Of a stretch of 64,000 nucleotides of DNA, positions 1 to 8,571 are shown piece after piece (position 1 is the stretch's first letter; each line of letters begins with the position of its first letter). The notes below the pieces were generated by a model. It did not search any database, had not been told where the DNA came from, and worked only from the letters and a program-made list of their open reading frames with translations. The stretch covers positions 1 through 64,000 of the forward strand of contig JADFZQ010000010.1 of NCBI GenBank assembly GCA_015232455.1, read 5' to 3'. Position numbers and translations under genes: made by a program. The DNA is from Desulfamplus sp. (lineage in GTDB: Bacteria > Desulfobacterota > Desulfobacteria > Desulfobacterales > Desulfobacteraceae).

Positions 1-112
1 CAAGGTTTTCAACAAACTGTCTACGGCAATCTTTGCAAGAATACTTTTGTTTACCATTATTAATTGAACCATTTTTTATAATATTCAATGAGCTGCACTT
101 AGGACATTTCAT
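1..112 (-). CDS. IS1-family transposase, N-terminal fragment (cut by window edge)
   Basis: The minus-strand frame starts at the ATG at 112-110 and runs off the left edge, giving 37 residues. They begin MKCPKC and contain CKDCRRQFVENL, so four cysteines form a CxxC...CxxC zinc ribbon. This layout, with a short NGxxxNGKQ linker, is typical of the InsA-like N-terminus of IS1-family transposases, which binds the element ends. The rest of the transposase lies outside the window, so intactness cannot be judged. An outer end of the element is plausible near 210-219, where the minus strand reads GGTAGTGCTT, but only one end is visible. Confidence 0.75.
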   Translation of the reverse strand, partial: MKCPKCSSLNIIKNGSINNGKQKYSCKDCRRQFVENL

Positions 113-120
113 TGTCAGCC

Positions 121-155
121 TCCAACAAAAAAATATATTAATAATTTTTGTTGGA
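121..155. repeat. 11-bp inverted repeat upstream of the IS1-like gene
   Basis: Positions 121-131 (TCCAACAAAAA) are exactly complementary to 145-155, with a 13-base AT-only loop. The hairpin lies a few bases upstream of the transposase start. It could restrict translation of the transposase from read-through transcripts, as in many insertion sequences. That role is inference. Confidence 0.4.
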
Positions 156-290
156 ATATCAAACCTGAGCAAATTTGTTTATATTAAAATCATCTATCAC
201 TACATATTAAGCACTACCCAAATAAATTTTTAAACAGGTTCTAAGAATAGAACTTAATTTGGTTTTACTTTTTTCACATAAAGAATCAAC

Positions 291-2657
291 TTACATGAAA
301 AAATATGTTTCGTCAGGTATTTGCGTTTCTCCTCCTCCTCGAGTGAGGCTGTTATATTCATTTTTTATATATCTATCTGTCATACCAGCAACATGTGATA
401 TTATTCGCCGAATTAAACTATATCTATTATGCTGTTGCGTGTTGGATGGTCTTGAATCGTAGTTTGTAATTTCTTTGTAAGCATCTGATGGAAAAATTAA
501 ATCTTTTTTTGCGTTAATTGGTGTATTAATCCAATGTTCAAGAGACTTATCAATTGGAGACGCCTCGTCGTACTTGGCTATTTTCAGCCACACTCGCTGA
601 TGCATAATCCTTGGATTCATTAAATATTGATTTAAAAGAAATTTAATTATTATTTTTCCCATTCTATTCATTCTTGCGACTTTGGGGCTATTGTGGATTC
701 GCTCATTGATGATACGACGTAGTTGTGAGTCGAGTATTTTTCCATATTCATGAAATTGTATTAGCCTATTGATGTCAGGATATTTTACTTCTGAATCATA
801 GAAAGGACATTGTCCATTAACACAAAATCCATTGGCTTTAGTGTTAGATGAATAAGAACACCCTCCTCTGCCTTTAGTTCCAGGGCAAAGTTCTCTATAA
901 CCCGTATAATATATTCTTACATTTTGTATGGGGACTTTTATTTTTTCGTTACTATCTTTATTAGTAAGAGTAACGTGTTCTGTCCTTTCAAGATTTTCCG
1001 ATTTATTTAACCAATCGACTTTGTCTAAAACATCTATTTGTGTTCCTTTTAGCTTGATTAAATGTGAGCCATTTGTTTTTAATATAGTTTCGATATTAAC
1101 CTTAATAAAATTATTCATTTCATCTGAAGTTTTAAATTCAAAATGGTATAATCCATCCCCCTCATTATTGTATCTAGTAACTTTATTATATTTAATAACT
1201 TTGCCTTTGTCGTCGGTTTCCAACAATCCATCAACTACAACAAAAATTAAATGCCACTTAGGATCCACTTGCTCACCATTACTAACCGTCTCTTTAGAGG
1301 GTGTATTCAAAAATTTACTAAAATCCTTATTTAAACAGTAATGTAAATTCCAAAATGAGTGTTCAATGACATTAGCTAACAATATTCCTCTTAAAAAACC
1401 TATTAAATGATAAGAAGGTATATCTTTTGGTGGGGTCTTTTTTATCTCCTGATATAATTTAAGGTATTTAAGAATCCTTGTCCTATGTTTTTCTTGGTCA
1501 CCCTTATTAAATGTGTTTAGTGTTTCAGCACTTCTCCACATATGAAGTAAAAAGGCTATTAATGCAGCATCTTTCAGTTGTTCATCATAAATATCTATAG
1601 TATCTTTAGTTATATAACTATTGGGATAATTTGTTTTATAATCTGTGCGTAGTGTTGTGTCTGGAATATTAATATCGTTTTTGTTCAAAAAATCTACAAT
1701 TTGCGTAAGTAATAAAAATGGAATTTTTGTCTTGTATTCAGGATGCTTAATATATATATTATCTTCCAAGTATTCACCAATTTTCTTATTATCATCGGGA
1801 AAAATTTTCTTCTTTATTTTTTCAAAACTCTTTATAATAACTTCGATTATTTGTTCTTTCTTCAAAACATTTGATCTTAGCCCATCTTCCAAATCACTAA
1901 TACGTTGAGCAATGTCGTCAGCAATCCTTACAACTTGTGCCTCTAATGTTCCTGGTGCAAATAGTTTTTTATCTATACTTCTCTTTGAAGACTCTATAAT
2001 CTGAGTATCTCCGTATTTTTTAGCGAATATTTTATCTTGATGAATTGCACCGCGGAATGAAAAACTTGCATGTCTAAGGATCCCTTCTTTTACAGCTATG
2101 GTTACATTTAGCCCTTTACCAAATTCCTCTGGTTTTCTTGAGTCCCAATCATAACCAGGTTCTAAAAATTCTACAACTTCAACAGATTGTTGGTTATGGC
2201 TAAAATAATATTTGTCTTTATAAAATGCATCTTGCTCTCCAAGCCAATCATTGATGGCATCTTCTCCGCTATGCCCATAAGGAGCATGGCCAAGGTCATG
2301 CCCAAGTGAAATAGCTTCAACTAAATGTTCGTTAAGACGTAAGGCTCTCGCAATATGTCTTGCAACTTCAGAAACTTCCAATGAATGAGTTAAACGTGTT
2401 CTATAGTTATCACCCTCATGAGTAACAAATATTTGAGTTTTATATTCCAATCTTCTAAAAGCCTGGCTTTTGGCAATCCTATCTTTATCTATTTGGAATG
2501 CCGTTCTATATCGACTTCTACTTCCATGTGCATCAAATGCAGTGTCCTTAGTATCTCCATCACTTCTTTGCGTATACCATACATCATCACTTAATACAGC
2601 GTACGGAGCTAAATTCTTTTTTTCCCAATTATTCCAAAACGTACTGTATAGACACAT
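291..2657 (-). CDS. Large HD-domain dNTP triphosphohydrolase (dGTPase-like)
   Basis: A 788-residue protein of the dGTPase branch of the HD superfamily, which cleaves dNTPs to deoxynucleosides and triphosphate. The metal site is visible: RLTHSLEV with His91, SLGHDLGHAPYGHSGE with His120-Asp121 and further His124/His129, and RIADDIAQ with Asp247/Asp248. The N-terminal SRSRYRTAFQIDKDRI and AFRRLEYKTQ are also family-typical. Usual members have about 350-500 residues. Here a long C-terminal half follows, including a four-cysteine segment (Cys591, 600, 612, 617) that may bind a metal. The ATG is supported by an AAGGAG box (2666-2671). It stands alone beside an IS1 fragment. A housekeeping or anti-phage (dNTP-depleting) role cannot be separated from sequence alone. 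Confidence 0.88.
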   Translation of the reverse strand: MCLYSTFWNNWEKKNLAPYAVLSDDVWYTQRSDGDTKDTAFDAHGSRSRYRTAFQIDKDRIAKSQAFRRLEYKTQIFVTHEGDNYRTRLTHSLEVSEVARHIARALRLNEHLVEAISLGHDLGHAPYGHSGEDAINDWLGEQDAFYKDKYYFSHNQQSVEVVEFLEPGYDWDSRKPEEFGKGLNVTIAVKEGILRHASFSFRGAIHQDKIFAKKYGDTQIIESSKRSIDKKLFAPGTLEAQVVRIADDIAQRISDLEDGLRSNVLKKEQIIEVIIKSFEKIKKKIFPDDNKKIGEYLEDNIYIKHPEYKTKIPFLLLTQIVDFLNKNDINIPDTTLRTDYKTNYPNSYITKDTIDIYDEQLKDAALIAFLLHMWRSAETLNTFNKGDQEKHRTRILKYLKLYQEIKKTPPKDIPSYHLIGFLRGILLANVIEHSFWNLHYCLNKDFSKFLNTPSKETVSNGEQVDPKWHLIFVVVDGLLETDDKGKVIKYNKVTRYNNEGDGLYHFEFKTSDEMNNFIKVNIETILKTNGSHLIKLKGTQIDVLDKVDWLNKSENLERTEHVTLTNKDSNEKIKVPIQNVRIYYTGYRELCPGTKGRGGCSYSSNTKANGFCVNGQCPFYDSEVKYPDINRLIQFHEYGKILDSQLRRIINERIHNSPKVARMNRMGKIIIKFLLNQYLMNPRIMHQRVWLKIAKYDEASPIDKSLEHWINTPINAKKDLIFPSDAYKEITNYDSRPSNTQQHNRYSLIRRIISHVAGMTDRYIKNEYNSLTRGGGETQIPDETYFFM

Positions 2658-3012
2658 AATTTAAACTCCTTGATTATAGGGAATGTTTATCATTTTTATA
2701 CAAATACAACATCTCGCTTACCAACCATAAGGTTTCTGTGTCCACTGAATTAGCGTTGTTATGCAAATATTGCACTATTTAGTATTGAAGATGTATTCAG
2801 AAACCTGTTCTTGGAAGTCTGTTTTATCGAAAATATTTATTTAGAACTATTATGGGATAATATCATTAAAAAGTATCATCAAGACTGATAGGAAATTTAC
2901 CCTATTCTATAAAATATCCAATAGTGTATAAGGATAAAAAATTATTACTTGTTATCTATATTAGATAAAATATTCTATTGTCAAGAATTGCATTAAAACT
3001 TATTTTTAATAT
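2658..3012. other. Gene-free AT-rich stretch, possible weak promoter
   Basis: No coding frame is convincing here. On the minus strand a TTGACA (2984-2979) is followed after 15 bases by TAATAT (2963-2958), a weak sigma-70-like arrangement pointing toward the dGTPase-like gene about 300 bases downstream. Spacing is two bases short of ideal, so this is only a candidate. Confidence 0.25.
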
Positions 3013-3052
3013 AAAAACCCCCGACCAAGTTTTGACCTGAGCGGGGGTTTTT
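3013..3052 (-). terminator. Rho-independent terminator, probably bidirectional
   Basis: AAAAACCCCCG at 3013-3023 pairs perfectly with CGGGGGTTTTT at 3042-3052. This gives an 11-bp stem whose outer A/T part supplies a U-tract on either strand. It lies directly 3' of the Mor-like remnant on the minus strand and is probably the original terminator of that gene. Confidence 0.75.
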
Positions 3053-3085
3053 GTTGTCAATATCACATAATCATCTTGCACTCCT

Positions 3086-3510
3086 TCAAAACATCTCCTC
3101 CTGTTTATACTTCTCCTCGCTGTTTGGGTGGAGCATCACAGAAGCTTTACGCTGCCTTCTGACAATGTTTCTGACCTGCCGTACAGAGATCATATATTCC
3201 CTTGCAAGCTCACGGTAGTTGTAGCCGTTGAACTGTCTTTATATGCTAATGTCTCGCTCCTTTTTGATTACAGATTCTGACATCAGGATATAGATGGTAT
3301 CCCCGCCAAAAACTGAAATAATCCTCTTGAGTCCATCTTTGCCAACTATATCTGTAAGCTGGGAGATGCTCTCTGAAGAGGAGATAAGGTTGTTTATAGA
3401 AACATCATCTGCGGTCATTCTTATCTCGTTAATTACCTCTGAAAAACTTCACAACTCTGATACAGTAATTGGCATCAATTCAAACTTTTGAGTCTCATCA
3501 GAGCGTCTGT
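3086..3510 (-). pseudogene. Mor-type (Mu middle-operon activator) regulator, inactivated
   Basis: The minus strand encodes a recognisable Mor-family protein: GLKRIISVFGGDTIYI, then RQFNGYNYRELAREY, then SVRQVRNIVRRQRK, ending at a TGA at 3086-3088. The GG(D/Q)xIYI and FNGxNYxELAxxY...VRQ(I/V) pattern is the Mor DNA-binding core of Mu-like phages. A TAA at 3239-3241 falls inside it, just before RQFNG. The 5' part, near 3430-3510, is also out of frame with a proper start (a TGA cuts the MPITVSEL segment). The gene is therefore dead. It marks a vanished Mu-like prophage or an associated mobile element. Confidence 0.7.
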
Positions 3511-3536
3511 GCAGCCTTATATACTCTTTTGTATTG

Positions 3537-4033
3537 CTTACAAAATGTGGTGATAATACATATACATGGGAAGAGATTGAATGTTATGGGCATTCAAAAT
3601 ATAACTGGCTGAAAACATTCCTTTAGTTGCCGAACGGCATCCCGTTTAATGATACATTCAGGAGAGTGTTCATTCTTCTTTCACCTGATGCATTTAGAAA
3701 TTGTTTTATTAATTGGGTTTAATCAATAAAGGAGTTGTTGCTAAATAATGTTGTCTCCATTGATGGTAAAACGCTTAGAGCTTCTCATAGCAAAAAAGAT
3801 GGCAAATCTGGAATCTATATGGTGGTGCACGGGCATCAGAGATGAATATGCTTCTGGGACAACTGAAAACTAAAGAGAAATCAAATAAAATAACAGCCAT
3901 TCCTGAATTGCTTGACCTTCTTGATATTTCACAATGTATCGTAACTATTTTTACCCTGCCAGATATCCCAAATCAGCTTGATTTTTTCAACCAATATAAT
4001 ATAAGAGTTTGTCTCTTAGTTATAGGATATTAA
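3537..4033 (+). pseudogene. ISAs1-family transposase remnant
   Basis: Conceptual translation gives WEEIECYGHSKYNWLKTFL, stop, LPNGIPFNDTFRRVF, a second stop after NWV, and then [20 protein letters not shown]. After a frame change near 3830 it reads [13 protein letters not shown] and [14 protein letters not shown]. These blocks occur in that order in ISAs1 (H-repeat) transposases: SIDGKTLRGS, the LGQ[16 protein letters not shown] block and the FPxGIPSHDTFxRVF block. Two in-frame stops, a frameshift and loss of the 3' half after about 3950 make it non-functional. No terminal repeats were found. Confidence 0.8.
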
Positions 4034-4061
4034 CAAAATTCCCATAAGATGGAGATTATAG

Positions 4062-5996
4062 ATGGAAAGCCCTGCCAACGATAATTGGAAAACAGACGAC
4101 TCCCATGAAAACAATTTGTCCAAAGTTTGCATGGATCACGCAGCGTTCTGTGCATTCAGGTTAGACCAAGATGGACGCATACTTTATGCCAACCATAAAG
4201 CTTGTGATTCCCTTGGTTATTCGCAAGTAGAGCTTTTGAAAATGTCGGTTTTTGACATTGATCCTAATCAAAATCAGGAAAAGTGGCCGTATGATTGGCA
4301 GAAATTATGTGATGCTGGTCTTGTAACTTTTGAAAGTTTACATCGTCGGAAAGATGGTACAGTCTTCCCAATTGACGTAACAGCAACTCTGATTGAATTC
4401 CAAAGCTGCCAATACTCAATGGTAATTATTAATGACATCACAGAACGCAAGAGCATTTATGAATCGTTAAGAACTACTCAATTCATTTTTGAGAAGGCTC
4501 CATTCGGTATTTTTTTGATCAAGGACGGTGGGATTATAACCAATGTCAACGAGCAGACCTGCCGATATCTCGGATACACCAAAGAAGAGCTTTGTCGAAT
4601 GAATGTCTTAGATATAGATCGGGGTTATTCTCCAGAGGAAGTTAATAAGATATGGCTCAGGCAGAAGCAGAAAAAAGACATAGACACTTTTGAGACCATC
4701 CACAGGAGAAAGGATTGTACCGATGTTCCAGTCGAAATCAGCGGAATCCAATTGAGGCTCAACGACATACCCTATAGTGTCTCTTTTGTTAAGGATATTT
4801 CTGAGCGTAAGGCAGCCGAAGAACAACGACGGAAAATGGAAGCACAAATGCGCAATTCTCAGAAAATGGAGTCTTTGGGAACTCTGGCTGGCGGGATTGC
4901 ACACGACTTCAACAATATTTTGAACGCTATTTTAGGTTATGCTGAGTTGGCAAAACTTCAATGCCAGTTGGATTCTACCCTAAGTACGTATATCTCGGAA
5001 ATCTCCAGAGCTGGCGATCGTGCAAAAGAATTGGTTCAACAAATTCTTTTGTTTAGTCGTCAAGGCAGTTCGGAGAAAAGACCGATTGATGTCAGCCGTG
5101 TTGTTAATGAGGTGTTAAAACTCATAAAAGCGGCTTTACCTGCTAATATAGAAATAATTGTAAACATCTCACCAAAACTTGATCCTGTATTGGCAGATGA
5201 AATTCATATCCACCAGATTGTAATGAATTTGTGCACCAATGCCTATCACGCAATGAAGTGTAGCGGTGGCATCTTGAATGTTACTCTGACAAATATTGCC
5301 ATTCAAAATCAGGATGCACAAAGTTTTCCTAATATGAATGAGGGTAATTACATCAGACTTAGCGTTGCTGACACAGGCGGCGGTATTCCACCTTATATTA
5401 TTGATCGAATTTTTGACCCTTATTTTACTACCAAGCCTGTAGGCGAAGGCACAGGACTCGGTCTCTCAACCATACACGGCATCGTTGATGACCACGGCGG
5501 CAAAATCAAGGTTTACAGTAAGGTGGGGGTTGGGACGACATTCCACGTATTTCTCCCTGCCACCGATACAGCAGCAGCCAAAATAACTTCCGAACAAGCC
5601 TTGCAGCTCCCCAAAGGCAGTGAGTGTATCCTCTATGTGGACGATGAAAAAACAATAATCGATCTTAGCCGGGATTTGTTGGAGAGACTGGGTTATCAGG
5701 TTGAAACAAGGGCAAGTGCCATTGATGCGATCTATGCCTTTCAGGCTGCTCCCCAAAAGTATGACTTAATCATCAGTGATATTAATATGCCAAAGATGAC
5801 TGGTGATGAAATGATTCGGCAAATGAAAGCTATTCGTCCTGATATTCCAATAATACTATGCAGTGGATTCAGCGAACGGCTTAGCCCCCAAACAATGGAA
5901 GCTATTGGAATAAACGCTGTGCTTATGAAGCCTGTAATCTATGCTGACTTAGCCCATACTGTTCGGAAGGTTCTTGAGGGATTGAAGTATTGTTAA
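4062..5996 (+). CDS. PAS-PAS hybrid sensor histidine kinase with receiver domain
   Basis: A 644-residue cytoplasmic hybrid kinase without membrane segments. Two PAS domains (about 22-130 and 140-250) each end in the D(I/V)(T/S)ERK motif. A HisKA domain follows with His281 in GGIAHDFNNIL. The ATPase domain has the N-box around Asn393, DTGGGI at 437-442 and GEGTGLGLST at 461-470. A receiver domain (about 522-640) has the acidic pair in YVDDE, phospho-acceptor Asp573 in SDINMP, and the conserved Lys in MKPV. All catalytic residues are present. The ATG is preceded by GGAG at good spacing. Substrate, signal and target are unknown. The next gene is another PAS protein, possibly a partner. Confidence 0.93.
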   Translation: MESPANDNWKTDDSHENNLSKVCMDHAAFCAFRLDQDGRILYANHKACDSLGYSQVELLKMSVFDIDPNQNQEKWPYDWQKLCDAGLVTFESLHRRKDGTVFPIDVTATLIEFQSCQYSMVIINDITERKSIYESLRTTQFIFEKAPFGIFLIKDGGIITNVNEQTCRYLGYTKEELCRMNVLDIDRGYSPEEVNKIWLRQKQKKDIDTFETIHRRKDCTDVPVEISGIQLRLNDIPYSVSFVKDISERKAAEEQRRKMEAQMRNSQKMESLGTLAGGIAHDFNNILNAILGYAELAKLQCQLDSTLSTYISEISRAGDRAKELVQQILLFSRQGSSEKRPIDVSRVVNEVLKLIKAALPANIEIIVNISPKLDPVLADEIHIHQIVMNLCTNAYHAMKCSGGILNVTLTNIAIQNQDAQSFPNMNEGNYIRLSVADTGGGIPPYIIDRIFDPYFTTKPVGEGTGLGLSTIHGIVDDHGGKIKVYSKVGVGTTFHVFLPATDTAAAKITSEQALQLPKGSECILYVDDEKTIIDLSRDLLERLGYQVETRASAIDAIYAFQAAPQKYDLIISDINMPKMTGDEMIRQMKAIRPDIPIILCSGFSERLSPQTMEAIGINAVLMKPVIYADLAHTVRKVLEGLKYC

Positions 5997-6124
5997 AGCG
6001 TTTAATATGGTTACCTTGCCTGTTTTTTTTCCAACAGCTTTACTTTCAACAAGAACAAAGCAAGAATATACGAATCAAATGGAAATACCTAATTGCAGGA
6101 ATACCATAATTCAAGGAAAAAAAT

Positions 6125-6709
6125 ATGCCATCATTATCAGAATATGCAGCATTAATTGAGCAGGCACCTATATTAATATGGAGAGCCAATAAAGATACTC
6201 TTTGTGATTATTTTAATCAACGCTGGTATGAATTCAGAGGGCGAACGCTGGAACAAGAATATGGTAATGGTTGGGCAGAAGGGGTTCATCCTGATGATTT
6301 TGAGCGTTGCCTCAAGATTTTTTTGGATAATTTTAATAATCGTCAGATTTTTGAGATGGAATATCGCCTGATGAGATTTGATGGAGTCTATCGGTGGATA
6401 TTTGATAGAGGAGTCCCATATTATGAAGATAATGGTGATTTTGCTGGTTATATAGGCAGTTGCATTGATGTTACTGAACGAGTAGAAGCTCAGGAGGCTT
6501 TGAAAAACAGATTAGAAGAAGAGCTTCGTGTGTTAAGAGGGATTATTCCAATCTGTATGCACTGTAAAAAAATCAGAGATGACAAAGGATATTGGAATAA
6601 ACTTGAAAAATTCATTAGTGAACACTCTGAAGCTAAATTTTCTCATGGAATCTGTCCTGACTGCATAAAAAAATTCTATCCTCAATTCTATACTGAACAA
6701 GGTTCTTAA
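6125..6709 (+). CDS. PAS/PAC protein with C-terminal CMHCKKIRDDKGYW module
   Basis: A 194-residue protein. Residues about 5-125 form one PAS plus PAC domain (QAPILIWRANKD, then the VHPDDFERC and YRLMRFDGVYRWIFDRG blocks, ending in DVTERVEAQ). A short coiled linker leads to a C-terminal module, ICMHCKKIRDDKGYW ... SHGICPDCIKKFYP, with two CxxC pairs. This module is often found at the end of PAS or receiver proteins in Desulfobacterota and may bind a metal. No kinase or cyclase domain is present, so it is more likely a sensor or adaptor than an enzyme. It starts 128 bases after the hybrid kinase in the same direction. An AAGGA box precedes the ATG. Confidence 0.82.
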   Translation: MPSLSEYAALIEQAPILIWRANKDTLCDYFNQRWYEFRGRTLEQEYGNGWAEGVHPDDFERCLKIFLDNFNNRQIFEMEYRLMRFDGVYRWIFDRGVPYYEDNGDFAGYIGSCIDVTERVEAQEALKNRLEEELRVLRGIIPICMHCKKIRDDKGYWNKLEKFISEHSEAKFSHGICPDCIKKFYPQFYTEQGS

Positions 6710-6893
6710 TGTCAGATTTTAATTTGTTTTGACGCCCAGAGCTAAAGTTCAGGGCTGAAGTGTCTGTCTCCAAGTTCTCCTCCATGATTATAATCCAAAT
6801 AAGGATAAAAATAGGGCAAAATTAAACTTTTTAAATACTGAGGCATCTATTTTCATTTGACATAAAATGAAAATATGCAGAGGGTAGGGCATT

Positions 6894-7346
6894 ATGAATA
6901 AATTAATTTACATATTATCAATGTTATCTGGTGGTCTTGTCATTCCAATTCAAGTAGCAGTAAATACTTTGCTTAAAAAACATATTGGCGAGCCGATGCA
7001 GGTAACTTTTATTTCGTTTCTTGTGGGGACAATAGCCTCACTGTTCATCTGCGTAATAGCTCGGTATCCACTGCCAACCACGATTGGGATAAGTGGAACA
7101 TCATGGTGGATGTGGTTAGGTGGGCTATGTGGGACGTTCTATGTTTGGTCAACAATATTTGCCACACCACATATAGGAGCTGCTCTTGCTATGGCACTTA
7201 CTGTTGCGGGTCAGATGATTGCCGCACTCCTTCTGGATCATTATGGAGTATTAGGATTACAAAAATATCCATTATCATTTATACGAGTTACAGGTATTTT
7301 ATTGGTTGTTGTTGGTGTTGTTTTAATCGCATCTACTAAAAAATAG
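6894..7346 (+). CDS. Small DMT-family membrane transporter (YdcZ/DUF606-like)
   Basis: A 150-residue protein made almost entirely of four or five hydrophobic helices (about 5-25, 38-60, 72-92, 94-115 and 127-147). The N-terminal GGLVIPIQVAVN, the central SWWMWLGGLCGTFYVWS and the GAALAMALTVAGQMIAALLLDHYG block match the half-size YdcZ/DUF606 branch of the drug/metabolite transporter superfamily. Such short members usually work as dimers or with a second subunit. No partner gene is adjacent. An AGAGGGTAGGG tract precedes the ATG. The substrate is unknown. Confidence 0.85.
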   Translation: MNKLIYILSMLSGGLVIPIQVAVNTLLKKHIGEPMQVTFISFLVGTIASLFICVIARYPLPTTIGISGTSWWMWLGGLCGTFYVWSTIFATPHIGAALAMALTVAGQMIAALLLDHYGVLGLQKYPLSFIRVTGILLVVVGVVLIASTKK

Positions 7347-7434
7347 TGAACTGAACCTTAACCCTACAAATAGGGTCTCTCTAACAATATTTAATAGTGT
7401 AAAACGTTACATCTATCGGAAAGGAAATAAGGAT

Positions 7435-8373
7435 ATGACTCAATTAAATGAAAAAAAAAGCTATCTCTCTGTAAAAGTACCGCTTCCAAAACTTGATGAT
7501 GCTGAAGAAGAGAGCGTTCCTCAATCTTTGTCAGGAGTTATTGATACTCATATTCATATTTTCCCTGATCCCTTTTTTAGTGCTGTATGGAAATGGTTTG
7601 ATCGTTATGGCTGGTCAATAAGGTATAAGTTCACGACTAATCAGATTGTAAATTTTCTCTTTTCAAGAGGTATTGATCATTTAGTGCTATTTCAATATGC
7701 ACATAAGCCCGGAATATCTTCATATCTGAATGATTATATGCTCGAAAAGATTCAAGAGTTTAATAATATTGAGCAATTTAAAGGGAGAATAACAGGTTTA
7801 GCAACGGTTTTTCCCGGAGAAAATAATGCTCTTGATATTCTTGAGACAGCCTTTCAAAAAGGACTTAAAGGTGTGAAACTTCACGCACATGTTCAATGTT
7901 TTGATCTTCTCTCTCAAGATATGGCAGATATTTACAATCTTTGCACAAAATATAAATTGCCGTTGGTGATTCATGCAGGTAGAGAACCCGGAAGCCCTGC
8001 CTATTCATGTGATCCATATCAATTATGCGGTGCGTATAAGACAGAGTCTGTTCTTAAAAGCTATCCAATGTTGAAGTTGTGTATTCCACATCTTGGTATG
8101 GATGAGTTTGATGAATATAAAAGTATGATTGAACGATACGATAATCTATGGCTTGACACAGCAATGGCAATTACTGATTATCTGCCTATAGATAATATCC
8201 CAAAAATTGACCTTATGAGAAGTGATAGGATCATGTATGGATCGGATTTTCCAAACATACCCTACGCTTGGGATAGAGAGCTTAAAGCTCTTGCAGCATT
8301 GAATTTATCTAATGATAAAATTAAAAGAATATGCCAAGAAAATGCTAAAAATTTTTTCTCCATTAAATCGTAA
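7435..8373 (+). CDS. Metal-dependent amidohydrolase (amidohydrolase-2 family)
   Basis: A 312-residue TIM-barrel hydrolase. Metal-site motifs appear in order: VIDTHIHIF (His39, His41), a KLHAHVQ strand, LVIHAGREPG, IPHLGMDEF and the final MYGSDFPN with its catalytic Asp. This layout fits PF04909-type enzymes, which include decarboxylases and lactone or amide hydrolases acting on small organic acids. No signal peptide, so it is cytoplasmic. An AAGGAAATAAGGAT stretch supplies the ribosome site. The neighbouring transporter may share a substrate, but 88 bases separate them and a joint role is a guess. The substrate cannot be predicted. Confidence 0.85.
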   Translation: MTQLNEKKSYLSVKVPLPKLDDAEEESVPQSLSGVIDTHIHIFPDPFFSAVWKWFDRYGWSIRYKFTTNQIVNFLFSRGIDHLVLFQYAHKPGISSYLNDYMLEKIQEFNNIEQFKGRITGLATVFPGENNALDILETAFQKGLKGVKLHAHVQCFDLLSQDMADIYNLCTKYKLPLVIHAGREPGSPAYSCDPYQLCGAYKTESVLKSYPMLKLCIPHLGMDEFDEYKSMIERYDNLWLDTAMAITDYLPIDNIPKIDLMRSDRIMYGSDFPNIPYAWDRELKALAALNLSNDKIKRICQENAKNFFSIKS

Positions 8374-8520
8374 TCTGTAGTCTTAATCTATTATCATCTC
8401 ACTAAGAGCTATAGCCAGCCTCATAATAAGGCTTTAGAAATATTCAAGCAACTTATTGATAACTCAAAAACTTATGCCTTTATCTCTGAAAATATAAGGT
8501 AGCTAAAATTTATTAGAACT

Positions 8521-8559
8521 TTGAATCCACGTCCTCTGGGCGTGGATAGGTCGATTCAA
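8521..8559. repeat. Hairpin resembling an IS200/IS605 element end
   Basis: ATCCACG (8525-8531) pairs with CGTGGAT (8541-8547), with an unpaired T and a short CC/GG top. Outer arms TTGAAT (8521-8526) and ATTCAA (8554-8559) also pair. A GC-rich hairpin with one bulged T is the form recognised by Y1 transposases at IS200/IS605 ends. No tnpA or tnpB is nearby, so this would be a relic. It could instead serve as a terminator for the two convergent genes around it. Confidence 0.45.
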
Positions 8560-8571
8560 ACGATTTGTTTA

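Noticed and set aside
928-1341. Plus-strand open frame opposite the dGTPase-like gene.
   Set aside because: Hydrophobic shadow of the coding strand with no ribosome site or recognisable domain.
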